From Ficedula albicollis (taxonomy: Eukaryota > Chordata > Aves > Passeriformes > Muscicapidae), in contig NC_021692.1 in the NCBI RefSeq assembly GCF_000247815.1, positions 5,920,917 to 5,984,916 of the forward strand: DNA of 64,000 bases. Direction: 5' to 3'. Position 1 is the first letter of the stretch. Every line of letters begins with the position of its first letter. Under the pieces are notes generated by a model, which was not told the DNA's origin, ran no database searches, and worked only from the letters and a program-made list of their open reading frames with translations. Of this stretch, positions 11,661-23,639 are shown piece after piece. The position numbers were made by a program, and so were the translations under genes.

Positions 11661-11876
11661 TGCCTGAATCCCACTCAGGATTAGCTGAGTTGCTGTGTAG
11701 AAGGGAGAAGAAAAATGGGATTTATCCTTTGGGAACCAGAAAAATGGGATTTATCCCTTGGGAGCTCCTTGCTGTGCTGGGGGACTCTGTGGGATCCCAC
11801 AAAGGGATCACAGCACACAAAAAAATCCCCAGGAATGGATCTGTGACTGCTCTTTCTGCTTTTTCCTCCTCTTTAG

Positions 11877-11907
11877 GTTATGAGTACAACGTGAAGAAAT
11901 ATGGAGA
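11877..11907 (+). CDS. MXRA8: MXRA8 short cytoplasmic exon (GYEYNVKKYGE)
   Basis: A 31-bp micro-exon encodes the first residues after the stop-transfer cluster, GYEYNVKKYGE; the family has GYEYSDQK at this position. The acceptor is TTCCTCCTCTTTAG ending at 11876 and the donor is GTAAGT at 11908. The incoming phase (one base carried over) and outgoing phase (two bases) match both neighbours exactly, which supports such a short exon. Confidence 0.88.
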
Positions 11908-12439
11908 GTAAGTATGATTAATTATAATAGAATTAATATTATTAATTAGGTTTAGGTCTTTAGGTTTATTTAGAATTAGGTTTAGTTAATTAAGATTAAC
12001 TCATGGTCCCCCTCCTCATCTAAGAGCCTAAACCAGCTGAAAATCTGGTTAGGAAGAGGGAGTGGAAGGAGAAAATGCTTTTTGGAGCTGATTTGGCAAT
12101 TGAATTTCTTCTTGTTACTCTTTGGGAAGTGATTCAGGGGTGAAGTTTCTGTGAGATGTCTTTGGGAGTTGGTGGGGAAGGAATAATGCAGAGATGGGGC
12201 CAAAATCATGGACCTGGGCTCCTCCACACCTTCTTTTATATGATTAAAGTGGGAAATACAATGAAATTCCAGGATTGGCTGCCCATTGTTCTAAAGAGCT
12301 GGGAAAACATGTGAGGGGGAAAAAAAATTAAAATTAAATAAATTCTCTAAAGAAGCATTAGAAAAGCTATTGGGGAAAAGTGTGAAAGGAGTTACTAAAG
12401 ATGGGACAATACCATTTTCCACCATTATTCCCTTTTCAG

Positions 12440-12516
12440 GAAGGATGTGAATCTTAAAGAATTTACAGTGGACACGACAGATCTGAGCCCACACAAGAGT
12501 GAAGACATCAGGCTGG
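12440..12516 (+). CDS. MXRA8: MXRA8 cytoplasmic exon (KDVNLKEF...)
   Basis: This 77-bp exon encodes KDVNLKEFTVDTTDLSPHKS followed by EDIRL. It corresponds to the mammalian tail segment KDVNLAEF...SEDIQL. The acceptor is CCCTTTTCAG ending at 12439 and the donor is GTAGGT at 12517. The phases link it to the exons at 11877 and 13646. The intervening introns are about 0.5 and 1.1 kb and hold no recognisable feature. Confidence 0.9.
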
Positions 12517-13645
12517 GTAGGTAAACCGGGTCAAAATCCTTGAAAATCTCACATTTCTAATGGCACCTGGATATTTTGAAGTGACTTAAGCCATTCTTTT
12601 ACCTCTGGAAGTGGGTGTGCATTTTTATTTGACCAAAATTAGGTGAAGTCCTGAGTTAGTGGAGTTCATTGTCTCCTCCTTCTGTTGAAGGCAGTTTAGT
12701 TTAACTTTCTGATTTTCTCCTCCCTGGATGCCAAATCATCCAGTGAACATTTGGGCCTCCTGTCAAGATCTGTGGCAGATAAACAGAGAATGAGAGGGAG
12801 AAAATTTGCAACCAAGGCCCTGAGACAGAAAAGACACAAATCCTGGAACTTGTGGTAAAGTGAAAGACACTGGGGAGAGGGGAAGGAAGCTCAGCTCACA
12901 CTGTGGAAGTGGTTTTTTGGGATTTATAGAACGAATGTGGGGAATTTCCAACATTCCTGAAGATAGAAGCTGCTCCTTGCTGGGGTTGGAAGGTGCAGCC
13001 TTGAGTTTATTGTGTCAATAATTGATCTGGGGTTGGTCCTTGCTGGGACTTGGGGTGAATCCATTTCACAGAGCTGATGCTCTCGACTGCAGCACTCTGA
13101 GATTCCTGAAGCTTTGTCACAATGCCAAGTTCACACCAGCTGCAACTTGCTTGATAAGCCAGGACCTAATTGTCCCTTTGATTTTTTTATTTGCATCCCC
13201 AGTAAAGGTACAACCTTTAAAAGAAGAATCTGACAAACCTTAGGTCCCAAGAATTGCTGTAAAGGCCCCAGGAAACAAGAGAGAGACAAAACTGGAAGTA
13301 AAGAAAGGAATTGCAGAGGGTGGGTTGCTAAAATCCTTCTCTGTGTGTCCCAGGAGAGCAAAATCTCTGGATAATTCACCTCCAGGTGAGCTTGGAGGAG
13401 ATAATCCAGAGCTGGGAGGATCTGTGGTGCCTGGGAGGAGCTGAGGTTTGCACAGCTCATTCGTGCCAGGGGCTAAAATGAAGTCAGAGCTGTTTTCCTG
13501 CTGAGTAACTCCACAAATAATTCCTAGAAATCAGAGGTGCCAGAGCTAGAGCACATCGAGGAAGGACTGATCACCTCTGTCTTGCTCATAAAATTCTTGT
13601 TTTCTTTTAATATCCTAATGCCTGTGTGAACTCTGCTCCTCCCAG

Positions 13646-13723
13646 ATTACAAAAACAACATCCTGAAGGAGAAAGCTGAGCAAGCCAGAAGCTTCCCAGC
13701 AAAGAACATTGATTTAGACAAAG
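13646..13723 (+). CDS. MXRA8: MXRA8 cytoplasmic exon (DYKNNILKEKAE...)
   Basis: This exon encodes DYKNNILKEKAEQARSFPAK followed by NIDLDK, close to the strongly conserved family tail DYKNNILKERAELAHS...YIDLDK. The acceptor is CTCCTCCCAG ending at 13645 and the donor is GTAATC at 13724. Both junctions split a codon after its first base and join in frame. Confidence 0.92.
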
Positions 13724-14579
13724 GTAATCATCACTTTCTTCCCCTTAATTGGTGGCTGCAGGAGGGAGGAACAGCCCATCAGTGAGGGACCAAGGCACAG
13801 CCAGAGAGGAATGAGAAACCTCTTGGCAAAAGCAGGAATGAGAAACCAGCTCCCTTCCCATCCTTTCATCACAGAGCCACAAGATGCAAGCAGTGATTAG
13901 GCTTTTAGAAACTTTGGGCATGGCACAAAATGGGATTTCTCTGCTTTTAAAAGTTTTGGGCATGGCATAAATTGGGATTTTTCTTGATTGGAGAAAGCAA
14001 GCCTGGCAGGGCTGGAGCTGTGCCTGCTCTACTGTGACCTCAGGGAGAGAGACAGAGCCCAAAAATGTCCTGGTGTGGTGTTTGGGCAGAAAGCACAGTG
14101 CAGGAAGAGAGTGTTTGGAGTTGAATTAATTGATGGGTAATGGGCAGTTCCTTCATCCAAGAAAAGCAAACAAGTCTCCCTCCCTGGGGGCTGAGCCTCC
14201 TCCTGCTGATCCAGGATTGATCCCCAGGGCTGTGCCTCTGTTTGTAGGACAGCACTTCTGTCATCAGGGCTTGTGAGCAGCTCTGAGATTCCAGGAGTCA
14301 TTCCAGGGGAACTGGGATTTAATAAATGGGGCTGAAATGACACCAGGCAGGGAATGGAGAGCCCTGGAACTGGAATTCTCATGGCATTTTCTCCTGCAGG
14401 GTGGATCTGGGCAATAATTTACCCATAATAATTTAAATTCACTGAGAGGGCGTTTTGATATCAGGGGTGTGGGTGACTGCAGATGGCCACTCTAGACATA
14501 AATCCATATTTTTCTGCTGCTTTGAATGGTTTGAAATCACTCTCCAGGTGCTGACTCCAGTTTCCATTTTTGCTTTCAG

Positions 14580-14605
14580 ATTTCAGGAAGGAATACTGTA
14601 AATGA
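14580..14605 (+). CDS. MXRA8: MXRA8 terminal coding exon and stop codon
   Basis: The last coding exon gives DFRKEYCK and a TGA stop at 14603-14605, against FRKENCK at the C-terminus of the mammalian protein. The acceptor is TTTGCTTTCAG ending at 14579. The predicted protein therefore ends where the family does, without truncation. Confidence 0.92.
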
Positions 14606-14960
14606 AGACACTCCCAAGCTGCTGGCTGGACCAGAAGCTTCCATCAGAGATAGATAACATGGAAGAGAGATGCTTTTTCTTAATTCCATCTCCCTCCAGT
14701 TCCCATAGAATTTTTTCCACATCCACTTTTCCCTCACACAAGGGTGCAAATGCTTCATGAAAGAGTTAAACTGTCTTGTGTGCATTTATGGGGTTGGGTT
14801 GGCTTTTCTTCCTCTGTTCTCCCAACCCTCCCTTTCCCCTTTTCTTTCTTGACAATTATTGTTGGATTTTATGCATCAATGATTTTTATGAGCTGAATCA
14901 GCAGAGGTTTTGCTTTGATGTTATTGCTTTAAATAAAACCACCTGCATCACTAATCCTGA
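14606..14960 (+). promoter_or_regulatory. MXRA8: MXRA8 3' UTR with polyadenylation signal
   Basis: Non-coding sequence after the stop contains a canonical AATAAA at 14932-14937, followed by downstream sequence typical of a cleavage region. A second possible AATAAA lies near 15122. The exact cleavage site cannot be read from sequence alone. Confidence 0.75.
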
Positions 14961-16734
14961 GCCATCATTCCACCAGGCATTTTTCCATGTAGTGAATCCA
15001 TCAGGATAACAATGGCAAAGGCTGATCCCTGTCCTAGGCTGGCCTAAATCATCTTGCACAGGTGAAGCACAAAGAGCTCAGCCCTCCCAAGTGGCAGTGC
15101 AAAACCTCATTTTATGTGGGGAAATAAATTCAGTAAATGAATTAATTTCTCATTCTGCAGGCAAAGGGAAGCACCCCCATGGCTGAGGGCTCAGCTCAGA
15201 GCTGAACTCTGCATTTCTCACCCTGTGTTTGTGGATTTGTTTGTGTTTCAGCACAGAGCAGGTCAGATTTGGCAGAAGTGCCAGTGACAAAGCCAGGCTC
15301 AGTTAGGTCAGCCCCAGGAATGCTGTGAGCTCCTGGGATGGGATTTTCCTGCACCTGGGGTGGCTCCAGGTCACACAGAGCACATCAAACCAAAGGTAGG
15401 AGATGGTGAAAATGAGGAACAGGAGCAACAAGAGGAATTTTCGTGGAGCAGGGGCTCAGAAAGGGACTCCAGGAGGGGGATGGGCCCATTCCCATGGGTT
15501 TGGGGTGGATTCCTGAGGGGGCTTCTGGGGTTCCACCCATGGACACTGTCAGGTGGGGCTGCCAGAAAACTGGGAGTGATTCAGTGTTGTCATCCAAGCA
15601 AATCAAAACTCCAGGAAAGATGCAGAATATTATCAGTTCAGTATGGAAGGAAAATTGCTGCTGTTGTGAGGGTGAGGGTGGCCAGGGATTGTCACCCCTC
15701 TGTTGGGTGGCCTGGAGGGGGTGGCAGAGGGGGGGATTTGTGTGGATGGAGCTGGGGCAGCACCTCCAGGACCCTTTTCTTGACAATTTGGGTGTCTTGA
15801 CTGATGTCAACATTCTCAGGAATCTGAATCCCATTCCTGGCCCCCTGTCCCTCCTCCCAGGGATCTGTGTTGGGTGTGACAGGGCCCTGAGGGTGGCATG
15901 GTTCCTCAAAGGCTGAGCTGGGCTCTGCCAAAATCCTGGTGGGTCAGGCCTCCAGAGGGGCTGTGCTGGCTCTTCCCAAGGTGGGATGTCACCACAATGC
16001 ACTTTTAATGACAAACACACCATGGACATTTTTACAGGTATTAATATTCCTGTTACTGGGGGCTATTTTAAAGAATAATTATATTGGGGGGGGGGCAATA
16101 TTTTCAATGCCTTTAAGCAGTAAAAATATTAATAACAGAACAGAACTAGAGGTGGAGGTGAGCCTTCCTAAGCTGCAGCTGAGCAAATCCTCATTTTTTA
16201 ATTTCTTAGCCCTTCCACTGCTCTTCACAGGTTCTTTTGTGATTTGTAATTCATTTCCTTTATCCTCACTGAAGATCCACCCCAAAAAGTGCTCAGGATT
16301 AGTGCAGAGGAGGGTTTGAGGTTGATCCCAAGCCCATTTTTGCCCTTCCTGAAGCAGAGAGGGATTTTTACCCCTGAAGCCCAGGCTGCATCCTGCAGGA
16401 GGCTGAGCTGGTTATTCCATCAGGGTGGCAGAGTCTCAAATAATTGTCATTAATTATCTCTGCCTCCCTTTCATGTCTGTGAGTCAAAGGTTGGAGGTTT
16501 TTCCTTGCCAGCTCCAGTTGCTCAGCACAGCTCAGAGTGGGGTTATTTATAAACTCCAGAGGCATCTCAATATTTTATCTGACTCCTGGGCTGCACAATG
16601 GCTTAAGCGGGGGGGGAATAAATATATTCTCTGAAAGAAGGGCTGGGAAGGGCTCTGGGAGTTCCTCAGCCTTGCTTTGATCACTGGTTGGGATTGGGGT
16701 GATGGTCAGACACAGCAGGTAAACTGTGATAAGG
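14961..16734. other. Intergenic region after MXRA8
   Basis: Mostly unique, moderately GC-rich sequence with a short G run near 16085. ORFs reach about 214 codons on the minus strand (15385-16029), but they have no family resemblance and no splice or promoter context. I see no gene. Confidence 0.5.
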
Positions 16735-17421
16735 GGATGGGATGGGATGGGATGGGATGGGATGGGATCCATGGGATGAGATGGGATCCGGATGGGATGG
16801 GATGGGATGGGATGGGATGGGATGGGATGGGATGGGATGGGATGGGATGGGATGGGATGGGATGGGATGGGATGGGATGGGATGGGATGGGATGGGATGG
16901 GATGGGATGGGATGGGATGGGATGGGATGGGATGGGATGGGATGGGATGGGATGGGATGGGATGGGATGGGATGGGATGGGATGGGATGGGATGGGATGG
17001 GATGGGATGGGATGGGATGGGATGGGATGGGATGGGATGGGATGGGATGGGATGGGATGGGATGGGATGGGATGGGATGGGATGGGATGGGATGGGATGG
17101 GATGGGATGGGATGGGATGGGATGGGATGGGATGGGATGGGATGGGATGGGATGGGATGGGATGGGATGGGATGGGATGGGATGGGATGGGATGGGATGG
17201 GATGGGATGGGATGGGATGGGATGGGATGGGATGGGATGGGATGGGATGGGATGGGATGGGATGGGATGGGATGGGATGGGATGGGATGGGATGGGATGG
17301 GATGGGATGGGATGGGATGGGATGGGATGGGATGGGATGGGATGGGATGGGATGGGATGGGATGGGATGGGATGGATGGGATGGGATCCATGGGATGGGA
17401 TCCATGGGATGGGATCCATGG
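16735..17421. repeat. (GGGAT)n pentanucleotide microsatellite, about 690 bp
   Basis: The array is GATGG pentamers, essentially perfect from about 16797 to 17374, with a few GATCC interruptions at both ends. All reading frames stay open and give MGWDG or PIPSH repeat peptides, which are not proteins. The + strand has GGG every five bases and so has high G-quadruplex potential. Confidence 0.98.
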
Positions 17422-17859
17422 GATTCTGGCCCTTTCCTTCAGGACAGCAATGTTGTGTGATTGTCCTGGACATCACCGGCGTGGCTTTCACCAGCAGCCA
17501 CTCTGTCATTTAGCAAATTAAAATTCTGGCTGAGGAAGAGACAAGTGCTGGGTAACTAAGAGAAAAACAAACAACTGAAGAGATTTTTTTATTTTTATTT
17601 CTTAATGCAGAGGAATTAGTGAAGGCTGTTTGCCCTGAAATCCTGGTGAGAAGCCACTGAGGCCCTTCCCATTGCCCTCTGCACTCCCAGGCTCTTGTGG
17701 AGAAACTTTTTTTCATGTGGGTAGCACTTGGCCTGAGTTATTCAAAGTAATTTTTTCTCTGTGTCAATGAATTGCTGCACTTTGATAAATTTCTTTTCCT
17801 TCTTTTGCAGGCTTTGCTCCATCCCACTCTCCCTGAGACATAGATTTTATATTCAATTA

Positions 17860-17907
<48 letters not shown>

Positions 17908-18840
17908 GTAATAATAATAATAATCCCCAGTATTTTTACAGCAGTTGCCCCTCAGTGAGAACCTTACCTCGATGATGGCAGAGAAATCAAAGTTTTTTAG
18001 GGCAGTAAATGGGCTGTGAGATCTTGATGAGGGACAAGAAAAAGGGGTTTGGCAGTGACCTCAAAGGGGTTAAAACTGAGACTAGAACTAGGACTAGGAC
18101 TAGAACCTCCTCTTTTCAGCTCTGTGCTCACTCTCCAGACTAAGATCTTCCTCCAGAAATCTTGTTTTTTCTCTTGGTTGTAACAGAATTAATTCTCAAT
18201 ATTAGTGTTGCTTACCTTTTCCCATTTGTCCGTTAACTCTCCAAACATTTAAGAAATAAAGGAGAATAAAATGGACTTTCCAGCTCAGGTTGATTTTATT
18301 TCTTGCCCTTTTGGAGGTGTTTTCTCAGCCAGCATTAGCTAATTCTTCCCAAAAACTGTGCTTCATCTCAGGCTGTTTCATCTCAGAGCATCCCAAAGTG
18401 CCTGACAAAGTGCAGACTGGATCCAGTAAATTATTCCAGTGCTTCCACTAAGATTTCCACGTGGGACATCATTATTTAACAGGGTCATGGGGCCCCCAGA
18501 GGAATTCAGAAATGCTGTGAAGGAACAAACCAGCAGCTGGAGCTGGAGCTGAAACCATCCAGCAGAGAGGAAGGCTGGCAGCAATTCCAGAGCATCTCAT
18601 TTTGCAGCTCCAGAAGGGAAGATAACATTTCCTGCTGGAATCTCAATCTCCCTGCCAGCCCAAATTCCTTTTTTCCTTGCAGGACTGACACCTTGCAAAG
18701 TTCCTGCTGCTCATTCAGCTCCTGGAGCCCTTCCAGCCCCTGAGCACTTCCCCAGCTGGGACAGCAGAGTTCTCCCAGGGACAGGATGGAAGCAGCCTGG
18801 ACACTGCAGGGTTTGAAGGATCAAGGCAGGAAATGGAACT
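17422..18840. other. Intergenic sequence with a TAA microsatellite
   Basis: Unique sequence containing an imperfect (TAA)n tract at about 17861-17923. No coding signal or known repeat family is recognised apart from this tract. Confidence 0.6.
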
Positions 18841-18875
18841 AAAAAGTGGCCAAAAAAAAAAAAAAAAGTGCATTT

Positions 18876-19276
<401 letters not shown>

Positions 19277-19314
19277 AAAAAGTGGCCAAAAAAAAAAAAA
19301 AAAAAGTGCATTTA

Positions 19315-21477
19315 GCAAGCTAGGACTATTGAGCAGCTGGTTAAAGTGTCAGCTTCATCTTGCCTGGTGGAAATCCCACTGCCATTCCCCAGCACCTCTT
19401 CTCTGGGTGATTAATAACAATAATAATAATCAGAATAATCACCCAAATAATCCTTGCTGAGCTGCTGTGGGGCTTTGCTGGTCTCTGCTGGCAGACTCCA
19501 GCTCCTGTTGGTTTTTTATTCCTTTACTTTTCTCTGTTAATGGATCTGATTTTCCAGGAGAGCAGCTGGGAACAAGGAAAAGCTCATTTAGAACACCAGC
19601 ACACCACTGAAATGAAATATTTTTATTGTCTTCCACTTGTCTGAAGTCCAGTTTGTGCCAGTTTCTCCCAGTTTGGGGACAGTTTTACCAGGGGAGAGGG
19701 ACTTGAAGTCATCAACAGAACAAATTTCTGAGGGGAAGAAGAAACACTGAGAGAGAAGGAGGATGAAGATCCAAATAAACATTTCTAAGCAAAAAACTCC
19801 AATTTCCTAGAGGTCTGTATGTGTCTGCTCTGCAGACAATTCCTGCAGGGAATTTTTTCAAGTGTGGCTCTCCCTTTTTATTTAAAAAGGGTTGCAGCTG
19901 CTAAGAAAAAGCAGAGGAAAGAAAAGAGATGGAATCGTGATGAGGAAGAGCTGGGATCAATCAAAATAATTTATCACTTACAGGGTCTGCATCCCGTGGA
20001 AGTGTTTGAAAACCCACAGCAGTGTTTTCCTCTATCCTCTTCCCCTCCCTGTGGGGCAATATCTCTCCTTAACACATATTTCTAAATTAAGAGGGGTTGG
20101 GACAATGCAAACCCCTCTTGTTATTTCTCATTTTCCCCTCAGGTTTAGTTGTGTTTAGGTCCAGGGGAGCTTTGCAGAGCTTACTGCAAAGTCTTTGCTT
20201 CCCTCTAGTGTTCCATGTCTCCATTTCCTTCTCAGTGACTGCTCAACAGGGAGAATAAATGGAAAAAAAACCAAAAAACAAAAACTTGCAGATCTTCCAG
20301 ACCAGATGCAGGAGAAGTTTAAACTCTGAAATGTTCTTTTGCAGATAAATCCACCCAGGAAATCTTCAGGTGGGTGCTCAGAGCTTCCCTTTTGTCCCAT
20401 CTCCACACAAACACTTATTTTGTAAAATATTGCTGCAAATTTTTTTTTTTTTTGCCCAAGAATGGACGGTTCAGCTGCAAATTTTTTTTTTTTTTTGCCC
20501 AAGAATGGACGGTTCAGTTGTTTTCCCATGCAATATTAAAGTCATGTGTTCTACCTGATGTTTGGTTTTAGACATTCTCCACTAAAAAATTACAAGTCCT
20601 TAACACAAAAATCGTCTTGGTAGTTTAGGTCAGAATTTTTTTACAAACTCTGCTGATCAACCAGAGTGTGATGAGCTTTCAGAATTCCCTGAGACAAGCA
20701 ACAAGCATTGCTATCATTCAAAAAATGACCTTTTAAAAGGATTTGCTTATTTTCTGTGTGCTAACTGCTGTGAAAATGAAGAAAAGGGTGAGCAGCTTTG
20801 ATGCCTCAGGACATTTCTCTGCTCCCTGCAGGGCTCAGCAAGACCATTCCCTCTATCACAGAGAGCACAGCACTATTAGCAAGAGATTTGGAGCCTCAAA
20901 TTTATTTTTTGCTGAAGTGTTAAGGCCTGAGCTCTGTGAGACATGAGCTCTGATGGGCCAGGGGTGTAGCCTGAACTCCTGAGTCCTCTCTTTAATTGGA
21001 TTAGCTGCTGGTTTGACTGCAGCATGAAAGTTACCTGCTCTCTTCTGTGCTTTCTGGGGAGCTTTTGTGGCTCCAAAAAAATCAAACCTCAAAAGTGGTT
21101 TGCAAACTCTGCTCCTTTCCCCATTTTTTTGCCTTTTTACCATTTTTTTGGCCATTTTGGCTATTTTTTTTCTATTTTCTCCCCATTTTGCCTTTCTTTG
21201 CCATTTTTGCTGAGCATCCTGAGAGGTGAATGTGCCCTTGCCTTGCAAGGGTGAAACACAACATCATTACCTTGGGGTTTAACTGAAGAAGGGTTTTTTT
21301 TTTTTTTAATAAGCAGTAGATTCTTCAGGATCTAAGGACACTGCTCTGCAATCATCATGTTCTGGTTGTCATTTTCAGGGAATTTCTAGAAATAAAGGTG
21401 AATTCTTTCCAAACACATCATCTGCATGATGTATGTAAAACTCTAAAGAGTTGTTTTCTGATTCTGTGGTCCCCACC
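19315..21477. other. Intergenic sequence upstream of DVL1
   Basis: Unique AT-rich sequence with a small AATAAT tract near 19410. A 43-bp direct duplication lies at about 20432-20517; each copy has a long T run followed by GCCCAAGAATGGACGGTTCA. There are also T-rich stretches near 21120-21180. No gene is recognised. Confidence 0.6.
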
Positions 21478-22194
21478 TGTTTCCTATCTCCATTCCCACT
21501 CCCATCCTCATCTTCTTCCCCATCACCTTTTCTTTCTCCTACCCCTTTCCTGTCCTTTTTCCTTTTCCCGTCCCCATTTCCATCCCCTTCCTTTTCCTCA
21601 TCCTCAGTTCCATCCCATTCCAATCCCCCATCCCCTTCTCTTTCCTCATCCCCGTCCCCTTTCCCATCTCCTTCCTCATCCCATCCTCTTCCTCATCTCC
21701 CTATTCTTATTCTCATCGTCCCTTTCCCCATCCCCATTCTTATTCTCATCCCCTTATCTCATCCCCTTTCCCTCTCCATCCCTAATCCCATTCCTTCCCC
21801 ATCCCCTTTCCTTATCCCATCTGCCTTCCCTTTCCCTCCATCCCCATCCTTTATCCCCTTTCCCATCCCATCCTCTTTCCTTTCCTCATCCCCATTCCCT
21901 TTCCCATCCCATCCTTGTTCTTATTCCTATCCCCTTTCTCTTTTCCACTCTATCCTCTTCCCTTTCCTTATCCCCATCCCATCCCATCCCATCCCATTTC
22001 CCCATTCTCATCCCCATCCCATCCCATCCCATCCCATCCCATTTCCTCATTCTCATCCCCATCCCATCTCATCCCGCTCTTACTCCCAACTCCTTTCCCT
22101 TTCCTTTCCTCACTCCATCCTCTTCCCTTTCCTTACCTCCATCCCCTTTCCCATCCTCTCCCCTTATCCCATCCCATCCCGTCTCCGTTCCGTC
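21478..22194. repeat. Degenerate C/T-rich (CCCATCCC / CTTTCC) repeat
   Basis: About 0.7 kb of nearly pure pyrimidine on the + strand is made of loosely repeated CCCATCC, CTTTCC and CCTCATCC words. It grades into the regular hexamer array that follows. The long ORFs through it are low-complexity artefacts. Confidence 0.9.
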
Positions 22195-23066
22195 CCTTTC
22201 CTTTTCCTTTTCCTTTTCCTTTCCTTTTCTTTTCCTTTTCCTTTTCCTTTTCCTTTTCCTTTTCCTTTTCCTTTTCCTTTTCCTTTTCCTTTTCCTTTTC
22301 CTTTTCCTTTTCCTTTTCCTTTTCCTTTTCCTTTTCCTTTTCCTTTTCCTTTTCCTTTTCCTTTTCCTTTTCCTTTTCCTTTTCCTTTTCCTTTTCCTTT
22401 TCCTTTTCCTTTTCCTTTTCCTTTTCCTTTTCCTTTTCCTTTTCCTTTTCCTTTTCCTTTTCCTTTTCCTTTTCCTTTTCCTTTTCCTTTTCCTTTTCCT
22501 TTTCCTTTTCCTTTTCCTTTTCCTTTTCCTTTTCCTTTTCCTTTTCCTTTTCCTTTTCCTTTTCCTTTTCCTTTTCCTTTTCCTTTTCCTTTTCCTTTTC
22601 CTTTTCCTTTTCCTTTTCCTTTTCCTTTTCCTTTTCCTTTTCCTTTTCCTTTTCCTTTTCCTTTTCCTTTTCCTTTTCCTTTTCCTTTTCCTTTTCCTTT
22701 TCCTTTTCCTTTTCCTTTTCCTTTTCCTTTTCCTTTTCCTTTTCCTTTTCCTTTTCCTTTTCCTTTTCCTTTTCCTTTTCCTTTTCCTTTTCCTTTTCCT
22801 TTTCCTTTTCCTTTTCCTTTTCCTTTTCCTTTTCCTTTTCCTTTTCCTTTTCCTTTTCCTTTTCCTTTTCCTTTTCCTTTTCCTTTTCCTTTTCCTTTTC
22901 CTTTTCCTTTTCCTTTTCCTTTTCCTTTTCCTTTTCCTTTTCCTTTTCCTTTTCCTTTTCCTTTTCCTTTTCCTTTTCCTTTTCCTTTTCCTTTTCCTTT
23001 TCCTTTTCCTTTTCCTTTTCCTTTTCCTTTTCCTTTTCCTTTTCCTTTTCCTTTTCCTTTTCCTTT
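22195..23066. repeat. (TTTTCC)n hexanucleotide array abutting the DVL1 start
   Basis: About 145 almost perfect TTTTCC hexamers form a 0.87-kb polypyrimidine/polypurine tract with mirror symmetry. It stops about 40 bp before the DVL1 ATG. Because the hexamer is a multiple of three, all frames stay open and give FSFS, FPFP and LFLF peptides or, on the minus strand, KEKE peptides; none is real. Confidence 0.97.
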
Positions 23067-23108
23067 GCCGGCCGAGGCCCGGGCCGGCCGCCCCCGCTCC
23101 GCTCGCCC
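23067..23108 (+). promoter_or_regulatory. DVL1: DVL1 GC-rich 5' leader / proximal promoter remnant
   Basis: A CpG-dense 42-bp stretch (GCCGGCCGAGGCCCGGGCCG and on) sits between the hexamer array and the start codon. The high CpG content continues through exon 1, as at vertebrate CpG-island promoters. The transcription start is not identifiable. No TATA box is seen. Confidence 0.55.
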
Positions 23109-23278
23109 ATGGCGGAGACCAAGATCATCTACCACATCGACGAGGAGGAGACGCCGTACCTGGTGAAGCTGCCCGTGCCGCCGGAGAAAGTCACGCTGGC
23201 CGATTTCAAAAATGTCCTCAGCAACCGGCCCGTGCACAGCTACAAGTTCTTCTTCAAGTCCATGGACCAGGATTTCGG
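23109..23278 (+). CDS. DVL1: DVL1 coding exon 1 (N-terminal DIX domain)
   Basis: Dishevelled-1 is the cytoplasmic hub of Wnt signalling: it relays Frizzled activation to Axin for beta-catenin signalling and to the planar-polarity branch. This exon starts with ATG at 23109 and gives [20 protein letters not shown], then the conserved [20 protein letters not shown] and KSMDQDFG. This is the first two-thirds of the DIX domain, which polymerises head-to-tail and binds Axin. The start is fixed by the family N-terminus MAETK. The donor GTGAGC begins at 23279, and the 170-bp exon leaves two bases that pair with the exon at 49807. DVL1, rather than DVL2 or DVL3, is supported by the sequence of later exons and by the MXRA8 neighbour. 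The intron just after it has an artefactual C run. Confidence 0.96.
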
Positions 23279-23322
23279 GTGAGCGGCCGCCGGCGCTCGG
23301 TGCCGTCCCCGGGCCCGGGCAG

Positions 23323-23621
<299 letters not shown>

Positions 23622-23639
23622 CGGCGGCCGGAGCTCGGG

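Noticed and set aside
10822..11674. Minus-strand ORFs of 161 and 247 codons with repeated CRNYLQDNVPG-like peptide
   Set aside because: Generated by the minisatellite at 10888-11555.
15385..16029. 214-codon minus-strand ORF in intergenic DNA
   Set aside because: No recognisable domain, no splice or promoter context, and several overlapping ORFs on the other strand of equal quality.
16677..17521. Six-way ORFs of 220-278 codons with MGWDG or PIPSH repeats
   Set aside because: Pure translation of the GATGG pentamer. A 5-bp unit cycles through all frames without a stop, so length says nothing about coding.
22133..23237. Minus-strand KEKE and GKGK ORFs
   Set aside because: Reverse of the TTTTCC array. 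No non-repeat domain or start context.
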